A DNA stretch of 42,360 nt, taken from NCBI GenBank assembly GCA_030057915.1, contig JASGUC010000045.1, positions 1-42,360 of the forward strand, written 5' to 3'. This document shows positions 36,254 through 42,360 of the stretch, piece by piece. Positions within the stretch are counted from its first letter, which is position 1. Each line of letters opens with the position of its first letter. A program made the position numbers and the translations under genes. The DNA comes from Pseudomonadota bacterium (GTDB lineage Bacteria; Desulfobacterota; Syntrophia; Syntrophales; UBA8958). Under the pieces are notes generated by a model. That model did not search any database. It had not been told where the DNA came from and saw only the letters and a list, made by a program, of their open reading frames with translations.

Positions 36254-37407
36254 ACAAATCCTTTCTCATCAACAGACAGAAGCCCCTGCTCGCGAAGTGT
36301 ACTCAGGTCACGCTGCCTGGTCTTGTCGCCCAGTTTGGCATAGAGCGCCTCGTACCAGGGCGCACGGCGCAGCGCATCGATCGACAATGGTCTGTCTCGC
36401 TCCATAACCTGGGTCAGAATGGCGTACTGGCGCGGATTGATGCCTTTTGTGTCCCGCAAATGTCTGATGCGCGTTTCAAAGAGCAGGGATTTAACCATGG
36501 CATTTACCCTGTCATGGAGGCGATTGATGCCGGCCAGCATACCTTCGAGATGGAACAGGACAAATGGCGTGTTCGGGCCTGTCGCTTTCTTGTTCGCCCG
36601 TTTGCGGCAAAGATTGAATAGAGAAAAATATTGGTCGATCCGCTCCATGTAGTAGCGTGCCATGGCGAAAGGGGCGTAGCGGAATCCGGCGCCATGCAGC
36701 ACCGTTGCTTCGAGCACCCGCCCTACGCGGCCATTGCCGTCCCAGAAAGGGTGGATCAACTCAAAGTAGTAATGCGCCAGCGGCGCCCGTATCAGAGCCG
36801 GTATCTCCGCGGTGACGAGTTCATTGTGCCATTTTGTCAGATGATCAAGCAAAAGCTCAATATCGCCTTCGTACTGGGGCGGCTTGTAACGCCCGCCATG
36901 GGCGGCATCGCCAACATGGGTCATGATATTTTTGGGGTTGTTCCTTAGCCGGCCCGGCTGATTGTACTTGTGGGAGATGCCATCGGTCACGGCGGCGTGG
37001 ATCTGTTTGATGAAATCTACCGACAAACGCCAGTGGGGTCCCTGCGCCGACCTCTGGGCGATGTCATAGGCCGTCCTGATGTTCACGGCGCGTCGCTGCT
37101 CTTCGGCTTGCACCTGAGCGGGATCGAGTTCGAGGGCGTCTCTGATTTCCTCTTCAGTAAGCGTGCCCCCCTCGATCGTGTTGGTGCCAAAGATGCTGCT
37201 GACGAGAACTTCCTGATCCAGACGGTTCGCTACATGGGAAAGCGGTGAACTCATGAAGCGCGCCTGGGCATCGGCAACCCGTTGAAGAGGCATGGCTGCT
37301 TCGTGCCGATCCACGCCAATCTGAAAGGTAAAAGGACCAAAACGCGAGGTTTCTACACGATCCACGACTTCGTTCGAGAATAATATCTCGTCGTCTGAAA
37401 TGTCCAT
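36226..37407 (-). CDS. Fic family protein (AMP transferase), class II
   Basis: Fic-domain enzyme of 393 residues that should transfer AMP, or another nucleotide moiety, to hydroxyl side chains of target proteins. The active-site motif HPFWDGNGRVGR is complete and lies around residues 219-230. Upstream, TNTIEG around residues 75-80 fits the [S/T]xxxE[G/N] inhibitory helix, which places it in the class with an autoinhibitory helix N-terminal to the Fic fold. The C-terminal part (about 320-393) is a winged-helix-like region. The ATG at 37407 is chosen over an in-frame TTG at 37422. It lies in the lower-GC accessory region. Confidence 0.9.
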   Translation of the reverse strand: MDISDDEILFSNEVVDRVETSRFGPFTFQIGVDRHEAAMPLQRVADAQARFMSSPLSHVANRLDQEVLVSSIFGTNTIEGGTLTEEEIRDALELDPAQVQAEEQRRAVNIRTAYDIAQRSAQGPHWRLSVDFIKQIHAAVTDGISHKYNQPGRLRNNPKNIMTHVGDAAHGGRYKPPQYEGDIELLLDHLTKWHNELVTAEIPALIRAPLAHYYFELIHPFWDGNGRVGRVLEATVLHGAGFRYAPFAMARYYMERIDQYFSLFNLCRKRANKKATGPNTPFVLFHLEGMLAGINRLHDRVNAMVKSLLFETRIRHLRDTKGINPRQYAILTQVMERDRPLSIDALRRAPWYEALYAKLGDKTRQRDLSTLREQGLLSVDEKGFVWPGFARSK

Positions 37408-37677
37408 GATTATGTCCGGCAAGTTTATTCAGTAATGGCTTAAAAATACACTATAAATTAAATTGATCAAGTAAAATATGGCCATTGTGATGTCCATTCA
37501 TCGCTAAGGAATGAAGACGTCCTCTTGCGCTACGTTCAGCATGTATCCCACCTTGCAGTGCGCATTCCTCCGGAATCGAGTGGCGGAATCAGCGGAATAG
37601 GCATGGAGGGGCGGGAGGATGGCGTTCTTCATGGGGAGGTTGATTTCCGTGTTTTTTTCTTCGGTTGAGATAGAGCG

Positions 37678-37890
37678 ATGGCTTTTCCTTATTCCACCCC
37701 CGGCGAAATTTTGCTTGAGGAATTTTTGAGGCCGATGGGAATTACTCAGTGCCGGCTTGCGAAGGAAATAGGGGTGTCGCAACGGCGTATAGGAGAGATC
37801 ATCGCGGGTAAACGGGCCGTGACCGCCGATACCGGACTACGCTTATCCCGATTCTTCGGTACCGGCGATGGTTTTTGGGTCGGCTTACAG
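37678..37890 (+). pseudogene. Truncated HigA-type antitoxin
   Basis: The first about 70 codons encode the helix-turn-helix core of a HigA/VapI antitoxin: TPGEILLEEFL, GITQCRLAKEIGVSQRRIGEIIAGKRAVTADTG split over two helices, and LRLSRFFGTGDGFWVGLQ. After LQ the similarity stops, though the frame stays open to 38265 over sequence antisense to the next gene. The usual C-terminal helix is missing, and no HigB toxin was seen upstream in 37423-37677. It is likely a remnant. ATG at 37678. Confidence 0.6.
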
Positions 37891-38026
37891 AGTTGCTTAT
37901 GCAAGCCGCATGTTTTCCTGGCGGGCTATTTGAAAAGTCCTTTTAAGCTTTCCATCCCTTTTCAACGCCTTTTTGGATACCGTCCCGCGTTATTTTTTCC
38001 ATGGCGACCGGTTCCTGCTGACTGGC

Positions 38027-39022
38027 CTAATATGTTGGAAACTCCCCCGCGGCATCCGCTCTGCGCTGGACACATCTGTAAATGTAGCCCGGCGAGCCGC
38101 CGCCGGTGCATCTCTCCGGCGCAATGTCCTTGTATGTACATTGAGGCTTGTCCGAGCCCCAGTGTTTCATCGTCGTCCCATCCCAGCACACGGCGGTCTT
38201 ATTCAGGAAGGAGGCGTTGCACAGATCCGGCTTTGGCATGGATGATCCCACGCTCAGGGGCTTAACATCCCGTCCGGTGCAATCGCCATTTCCGACCCGC
38301 ACCCAGGCATAGCCTTCCATTTCCACGCATTCATACATGTGTCCGGGGCTGCCGCCGCCGGAGCAACGGTTCGGTCTGATATTTTTGTAAGTGCACTGAG
38401 GTTTCTCGGAACCGTAATGTTTGAGATTTTGTCCATCCCAGCACACGGCGGTCATCCCCTTGAAGGATGGGGTGCATCTTACGTTGTCGGGCGTGGGCGA
38501 TCCCATTGTCAGGCCGCCGACGTCCATGCCCGTGCAATCTCCCCTCCCGACGTAACGCCATCCCATGGTTCCGGAAGCAGCGGCAGACGACATGGACGGT
38601 TCGTCCCTGAACGTAGGCTGTGCGGCCGAACCCTGCGCCGCCGGTTGTCCATCCCCCGAGGCAATGGCGATAAATTCACCCTTGAGGTGGCGGTTTTCGA
38701 TATAGGTTTGAGTTATTCGGAATCTTACCCTGAGGTTTTGTTTGAATGTGTAGGGTTTCAACTTTTCATACAAGGCCGGTGACGGCCTCAATTCCAGGGT
38801 GGTAACACATTTCTGATTGGTATGAAAATTTATGGTTTCGGGGAAGCAGTCAACAAGGAAAAGGCCGCCCAGTTCAGCGACCTTGCCGATGGATTTTTTC
38901 CCATCGCGGCAGATGGCGTCGGTCGTTGTATAACTTACATTTGCGTAAGCGGTCGCAACGACGCCCGATAAAGCAATGGCAACCCATGCCGCTGTACAAA
39001 GAGCGATCATCCTTTTGCCCAT
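38027..39022 (-). CDS. Secreted protein with two cysteine-rich repeats
   Basis: Unrecognised exported protein of 331 residues. A signal peptide (MGKRMIALCTAAW, hydrophobic core, TAYANVS) is followed by an N-terminal domain (about 30-125) with several cysteines, a Ser/Ala-rich linker, and two repeats of about 80 residues (about 155-235 and 236-318). Each repeat has W-x-x-VG-GDCTG, CxxSF, TAVCWDG, KH-GS-KPQCTYK and RC-GGGSPG-Y-CV, with six cysteines in register that would form disulfides in the periplasm or outside. The start at 39022 follows AGGAGG. A surface-binding or inhibitor role is possible but not shown. Confidence 0.85.
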   Translation of the reverse strand: MGKRMIALCTAAWVAIALSGVVATAYANVSYTTTDAICRDGKKSIGKVAELGGLFLVDCFPETINFHTNQKCVTTLELRPSPALYEKLKPYTFKQNLRVRFRITQTYIENRHLKGEFIAIASGDGQPAAQGSAAQPTFRDEPSMSSAAASGTMGWRYVGRGDCTGMDVGGLTMGSPTPDNVRCTPSFKGMTAVCWDGQNLKHYGSEKPQCTYKNIRPNRCSGGGSPGHMYECVEMEGYAWVRVGNGDCTGRDVKPLSVGSSMPKPDLCNASFLNKTAVCWDGTTMKHWGSDKPQCTYKDIAPERCTGGGSPGYIYRCVQRRADAAGEFPTY

Positions 39023-39123
39023 GTCAAACCTCCTAGCGGATCGGTATTATTGATTAACAAAGATTTTTTGGGGGAAACTATAAAAGGTGGCCTCTTGCGT
39101 GTCAACAGGATATTCAATGTCAA

Positions 39124-39178
39124 CACGGTAAATTTGTTCTATCTCTAAGTGGCTGAAAACAGGACGTGCCTCAGTTTT
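39124..39178. mobile_element. Left half of a second MITE copy
   Basis: The 55 bases from CACGGTAAATTTGTTCT to CTCAGTTTT match 8304-8358 with two mismatches. The right half and right inverted end are absent; about ten bases further a GGDEF gene fragment starts. The element has been cut by a rearrangement. Confidence 0.85.
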
Positions 39179-39192
39179 TGTGACCATGCTCA

Positions 39193-39369
39193 GTTGCGAA
39201 CGATATTGAGCATGAGACGTCCCGTGATTTTGATGACCTCATCGCCTCGACTGAATCCGTATTTGTCGTTAAAGGGTTTGAAATGATCCAAGTCGGCATA
39301 AGCCAAAGCAAAAGGAATACCCATATCTAGACGGTTTTGTATTTGACGATTGATGGAGATGTTTCCCGG
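39193..39369 (-). pseudogene. 177-bp fragment duplicated from the GGDEF gene
   Basis: The sequence is the same as 40340-40516 with five mismatches in 177 bases (about 97 percent identity) and no gaps. In the intact gene this covers the first part of the GGDEF domain, from the LPGNISINRQIQN stretch to the LNIVRN helix. It has no start and lacks the active-site motif, so it is a non-functional fragment. It is in direct orientation to the parent. The 39023-39385 interval holds this and the half MITE, and no gene. Confidence 0.88.
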
Positions 39370-39385
39370 GATGGTCTTCTATGCC

Positions 39386-39712
39386 CTACATGATGGTCAC
39401 AGTTTCCCCTTCACGTCGTGCTACTTCAATAATGGCGCTGGTGTCATCCTCAAACCACTGACGTTCACCGCAAGGAATCGGTTCAATACGATTATCCGTT
39501 CGGGCCGCAAGACGCCAGAGAAGATTAATATCGTCACGAGTGCGTCGCTCGTCAAAGCTCGGAGAGACAACCAGTAAATCAATGTCGCTCCAGGTATCGG
39601 TGTTACGTGTAAGTTGCGAGCCAAATATAACGCCGAACTTGACAGCGATCCCCTGATCCTGCAAGGCGCGAAGATATTTACGGACACCGTTTACAACTGA
39701 TTCATTAACCAT
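39386..39712 (-). CDS. MNT-type nucleotidyltransferase antitoxin
   Basis: Minimal nucleotidyltransferase of 108 residues, the antitoxin partner of HEPN-domain RNases. The catalytic pattern GSQ...DTWSDIDLLVVS (GS then DxD) is at about residues 31-49. In characterised HEPN-MNT pairs, MNT inactivates the toxin by adding AMP to a HEPN tyrosine. The start at 39712 overlaps the 3' end of the HEPN remnant by 22 bases, the usual arrangement. The toxin next to it is truncated, so this antitoxin is probably orphaned. Confidence 0.85.
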   Translation of the reverse strand: MVNESVVNGVRKYLRALQDQGIAVKFGVIFGSQLTRNTDTWSDIDLLVVSPSFDERRTRDDINLLWRLAARTDNRIEPIPCGERQWFEDDTSAIIEVARREGETVTIM

Positions 39713-39984
39713 TGATAAACCTTTTCTGCTCTCGTGATGTAACTTGACGCTTCTTCTTTTGTCGGAAGCACTGTCAAAGATTCAGGATAGCGAGCCTCGA
39801 TGTGAAAAGCATTCATTTCAGCTAAAACGTCCACATAATCGGTTTCAAGTATAATACCTGTCATTTCGGAGAGCCTGGATAAATTGTGAATCCTTGGTGC
39901 AAGGTCTTGTGAATGTTTACATATAAGAGCCTTGAGGATCTTTTCAAGGGTCAGGTGTGCAAAGAAAAGCCCGTGCCTTATACG
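39691..39984 (-). pseudogene. 5'-truncated HEPN-domain toxin
   Basis: Reading this strand gives about 98 residues of a HEPN domain: GLFFAHLTLEKILKALI, HNLSRLSEMTGI, FHIEARYPESL and a C-terminal ITRAEKVYQWLMNQL stretch, ending at the stop codon 39691-39693. There is no ATG, GTG or TTG in frame before a stop near 40020, and the N-terminal helix is missing; the frame runs back into the end of the GGDEF gene. The RNase-type site region (R-x4-6-H, seen here as RIRHG or HIEARYPE) cannot be assigned safely. It was too short and startless for ordinary calling. Confidence 0.75.
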
Positions 39985-39988
39985 GCCG

Positions 39989-40912
39989 TTACGGATACAT
40001 CCGCCTGTCTATGCGATAACAGCTTTTGCTTTCCTTCTTGGCCTGGTGTTTCATCTCTGAGGCGATGCTCGTGATGGCGCCATAATGGGTGAAGGCACCC
40101 TTAGTGGCGTAGGTGACACCGATAGAAATAGCCATCATGGGGAACCTTTGGACGTGCCCTTTACGGTCCGTCGATTGGATATGGCCCGCTTCTCGATCTT
40201 CGGGGTCATAAAAAGAAGGTATGATGCGATCAAACGCCTCGATCAGATCCTGGCACGTGGCTTCGATCAGTTCAGGATCCATAATACAAACGAAGTCGTC
40301 TCCGCCGATGTGGCCCACGAAATAATCCCGTTGCGCTATGTTGCGAACGATATTGAGCATGAGACGTCCCGTGATTTTGATGACCTCATCGCCTCGGCTG
40401 AATCCGTACTTGTCGTTAAAGGGCTTGAAATGATCCAAGTCGGCATAAGCCAAAGCAAAAGGGATACCCAGATCTAGACGGTTTTGTATTTGACGATTGA
40501 TGGAGATGTTTCCCGGCAGCCGTGTCAGGGGATTGGTTTCGACAATCCGTTCCGCACGTGCCAAACAGAGTTCAACTTTCAGGAGCGCGTCTCTGTCCAG
40601 ATCCTCTCGCCAGACATAGTCTTCTACCGGGAGGGTTTGCCAATCAGGTCGTGCATCCCCCCGATCGAGGATGGCAAGAACCGGAAGGTGAGTAAACAGA
40701 GGATCCTCTTTCAGAGTGCGAAGCAGTTCCAGCGTCTCTGGGTCTCCATGAAGATCGGCGAGCAGAAGATCCGGGATATCGTTGTAGATATGGTCAAAGG
40801 CAGCGCTTAGACGACTGAAGACGGTCATATCGTAAGCTTTTGCCAGAATGTTGCGGAGAATACTCGTCACTGCAGGATTGGAGGAAACAAGCAACAGGGA
40901 GCCGGGAATCAT
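39989..40912 (-). CDS. Receiver-GGDEF diguanylate cyclase-like protein
   Basis: Signalling protein of 307 residues with a receiver-like N-terminal domain (about 1-118, with an Asp in PDLLLADLHGDPE) and a C-terminal GGDEF domain (about 125-300). The active site reads GGDDF rather than GGDEF/GGEEF (YFVGHIGGDDFVCIM), with the catalytic Glu replaced by Asp, so cyclic di-GMP synthesis needs testing. ADLDHFKPFNDKYGF and SIGVTYA are normal. No receiver lysine could be placed with confidence. Its start overlaps the HDOD stop by four bases, so they are one operon. Confidence 0.9.
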   Translation of the reverse strand: MIPGSLLLVSSNPAVTSILRNILAKAYDMTVFSRLSAAFDHIYNDIPDLLLADLHGDPETLELLRTLKEDPLFTHLPVLAILDRGDARPDWQTLPVEDYVWREDLDRDALLKVELCLARAERIVETNPLTRLPGNISINRQIQNRLDLGIPFALAYADLDHFKPFNDKYGFSRGDEVIKITGRLMLNIVRNIAQRDYFVGHIGGDDFVCIMDPELIEATCQDLIEAFDRIIPSFYDPEDREAGHIQSTDRKGHVQRFPMMAISIGVTYATKGAFTHYGAITSIASEMKHQAKKESKSCYRIDRRMYP

Positions 40913-41745
40913 AACATTTCGCTAAAGGAAGCAATGTTGTCTTCCAACAGTGATAGGACGTCTCGAATGTCGTTCCCCGTTAGGTTCACCATCTTCCAGG
41001 CGGCTGGATGGACGGCAGGCACGCCAGGGTCGCCTGCAAAGCCGATTCCTTTGGCCCGCACCAGAACATCGGAAACGTGGACGATGGCTGTCTCCATGGG
41101 CAAGTGTTTGGCGAGTTGTGGCTGATGATGGTAATGGATGACATCGATCAGCCCAGGAGGAAAGTGCCATTTTTGGATGAGCCACTGACCGACTTCGGCA
41201 TGAGAAGCCGCGAAATATCGTGCTTCTGCTTCATAAATGGTAATTTCTTCATTTTCCGCATCCTGCATGGCTTTTTCGAAGGCCTGCGGAAATTGCAGCA
41301 TAAGTACAGCCTTGCCTATATCATGGAGAAGGGCGCAGACGGAAACTTCTTCTGGTTCCTTCAAACCCTTTTTCTGGGCAATGAAACGGGCGGCAGTGGT
41401 GCAGGCTAGGGAATGTTCCCACAGACCGATGATGGTCTTTTCCATCAACTCAAAAACGGAAACACCCAAAAGGAGGCCTTTGATCACGTTCAGGCCAAGG
41501 AGCATAGTGGCATGCGATACAGACGATATCCGCCCCGGGAACCCGTAAGCGGCTGAATTGACCATTTTGAGGATTTTGGTGGTCAGGGCCGGGTCATTGG
41601 AGATGAGGCGACTCAGTTCATCCAGACTGATCCGCGGTTTTTCCAACATGGCAGAGATACGCCGAAGTGTCGCCGGCACTGTCGGTATGGCGGCGATCGA
41701 GTTTACCTTACTCTGTAGAATTTGACGGTCTATCTTGTCAGGCAT
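40909..41745 (-). CDS. HDOD domain signalling protein
   Basis: HDOD-domain protein of 278 residues, a class of regulatory HD-superfamily proteins that usually lack phosphohydrolase activity. Typical parts are IPTVPATLRRI (about 20-30), ISNDPALTTKILKMVNSAAYG (about 48-68, in two halves), SHATMLLGLNVIKGLLL (about 77-93), CALLHDIGKAVL (about 138-149) and SHAEVGQWLIQKWHFP (about 183-198). The HD of LLHDIGK is kept here. It overlaps the small upstream gene by eight bases and the GGDEF gene by four. Confidence 0.9.
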   Translation of the reverse strand: MPDKIDRQILQSKVNSIAAIPTVPATLRRISAMLEKPRISLDELSRLISNDPALTTKILKMVNSAAYGFPGRISSVSHATMLLGLNVIKGLLLGVSVFELMEKTIIGLWEHSLACTTAARFIAQKKGLKEPEEVSVCALLHDIGKAVLMLQFPQAFEKAMQDAENEEITIYEAEARYFAASHAEVGQWLIQKWHFPPGLIDVIHYHHQPQLAKHLPMETAIVHVSDVLVRAKGIGFAGDPGVPAVHPAAWKMVNLTGNDIRDVLSLLEDNIASFSEML

Positions 41746-42031
41746 ACAGACTTTCGATATGTTCTTTTACGCTTTGCTTGATTTCACGCATATATGGCCG
41801 ATCCAGAATTTTTCGGAACCGGGCATCCAGCAACTCGAGAGCCTGTTCTTTTGGAATGGCCTGTTCCTTTGTTCCTTCGATGGTGATCTGTTCGATCCCC
41901 ATATCGGCGATTCGTTCAATCCATGTTTCGCTGAGTACCGTACCTTCCCCCAGGATCACCATATTTCCCTTTGTCAGAGGTTTTGCTAGCACCATCCCTT
42001 CTTTGAGATTCTCAATTGTTACCACAAGCAT
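41738..42031 (-). CDS. Small protein resembling HD-GYP N-terminal domain
   Basis: Protein of 97 residues. Its first part (LKEGMVLAKPL, MVILGEGTVLSETWIERI, MGIEQITIEG) resembles the short domain that precedes HD-GYP and HD domains in cyclic di-GMP proteins. The rest is charged and helical. Here it is a separate gene translated with an HDOD gene (overlap of eight bases), as though the two halves of such a protein had been split. ATG at 42031 with GGGGAAGAG upstream. Confidence 0.78.
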   Translation of the reverse strand: MLVVTIENLKEGMVLAKPLTKGNMVILGEGTVLSETWIERIADMGIEQITIEGTKEQAIPKEQALELLDARFRKILDRPYMREIKQSVKEHIESLYA

Positions 42032-42140
42032 CGTCTCTTCCCCTTTCTATCGCAGGGACCAGATCCTTCACATCGACTCCATACCCAAAATTTTTTAAAT
42101 TGTCACGCCAGAACATAATCTGTTTGGCAATATCGACCAT
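42012..42140 (-). CDS. Possible 42-residue ORF at head of the HDOD operon
   Basis: An ATG at 42140 opens a 42-codon frame (MVDIAKQIMFWRDNLKNF start, hydrophilic end) that overlaps the next gene's start by 20 bases, as expected for coupled genes. The amino-acid make-up looks protein-like, but the ribosome site is weak and there is no family match that I can name. Confidence 0.35.
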   Translation of the reverse strand: MVDIAKQIMFWRDNLKNFGYGVDVKDLVPAIERGRDDACGNN

Positions 42141-42234
42141 TGGATCCAATCTCTATCCCCCCAAACGAAAAAGTATCTTTGGCATTTATCTTTTTACATA
42201 AACAATATCAAGCGTTATCGGGATATGATGTTAA

Positions 42235-42360
42235 AACGGATGTTCCAGGCAGAAAATTTACAATATCTTGATTATATTGAGGAATGTGTTTTTAGGGGGC
42301 GATTATGTAGTCACTAATTTATATTTATAAAGAAAAATAATGCTTGACAATCAGCTTGTA
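42235..42360. repeat. Terminal inverted repeat, right copy
   Basis: Exact reverse complement of the first 126 bases of the window. See the left copy for interpretation. Confidence 0.9.

Noticed and set aside
37891..38265. Extension of the HigA-like frame
   Set aside because: It runs antisense to the secreted repeat protein gene and shows no antitoxin similarity after residue 70.

Overview
The window looks like one contig of a GC-rich, strictly anaerobic bacterium of the Desulfobacterota, most likely near the Syntrophales (Syntrophus/Smithella-like). This rests on gene content: a large HdrABC-Flx and Nfn-type electron-transfer cluster, a TRAP carboxylate transporter, a signal-peptide-bearing AtpE, and yqeY-dnaG-rpoD-tRNA-rnpB synteny. 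The lineage is an inference; no 16S rRNA gene is present. The first 126 bases and the last 126 bases are exact reverse complements. Housekeeping genes lie between them, so this is probably a repeat at which the assembly stopped, not a transposon.

Layout. (1) 0.3-3.1 kb, minus strand: TRAP transporter dctP-dctQ-dctM with two hairpins in the dctP leader. (2) 3.4-3.7 kb, minus: small membrane/coiled-coil protein. (3) 3.9-8.2 kb, plus: hisI-hisG-hisB, a lipoprotein gene, hisA and a HIT-family gene. (4) 8.2-8.8 kb: non-coding, with a 104-bp MITE flanked by a perfect 10-bp target duplication, then dispersed repeat units. (5) 8.8-14.3 kb, plus: yqeY, dnaG, rpoD, a CAU-anticodon tRNA, a zinc-ribbon/coiled-coil gene and the RNase P RNA gene. 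(6) 14.4-18.7 kb, minus: ppsA, a membrane dCache sensor protein and a solitary atpE. (7) 19.1-23.3 kb, plus: small membrane protein, PAS histidine kinase, NtrC-type sigma-54 activator and engB. (8) 23.8-35.9 kb, plus: the redox cluster hdrA (a HdrA-GltD-HdrA fusion), mvhD/flxD read through an in-frame UGA (selenocysteine), Fe-S proteins, hdrC, hdrB, a second Fe-S protein, flxA-like flavoprotein, nfnA and nfnB. (9) 36-42 kb, mostly minus, visibly lower in GC: an accessory region with Fic, a truncated HigA-like antitoxin, a Cys-rich secreted repeat protein, half of a second MITE copy, a 177-bp duplicate of part of a GGDEF gene, a MNT antitoxin beside a 5'-truncated HEPN toxin, and a GGDEF/HDOD signalling operon.

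How the genes fit together. The redox cluster encodes what is needed for flavin-based electron bifurcation or confurcation: NADH enters at the FlxA-like protein, passes through MvhD/FlxD to HdrA, and is split between ferredoxin and HdrBC; NfnAB links NADH, ferredoxin and NADPH pools. The extra GltD-like flavoprotein inside HdrA suggests a direct pyridine-nucleotide site on HdrA itself. The selenocysteine at a normally cysteine cluster ligand of MvhD is the point most easily lost by automatic annotation, because the gene is otherwise read as two short ORFs. The most notable other observation is a strongly diverged recognition helix in the primary sigma factor RpoD. All functional statements are from sequence reading only; no searches or structure predictions were run.
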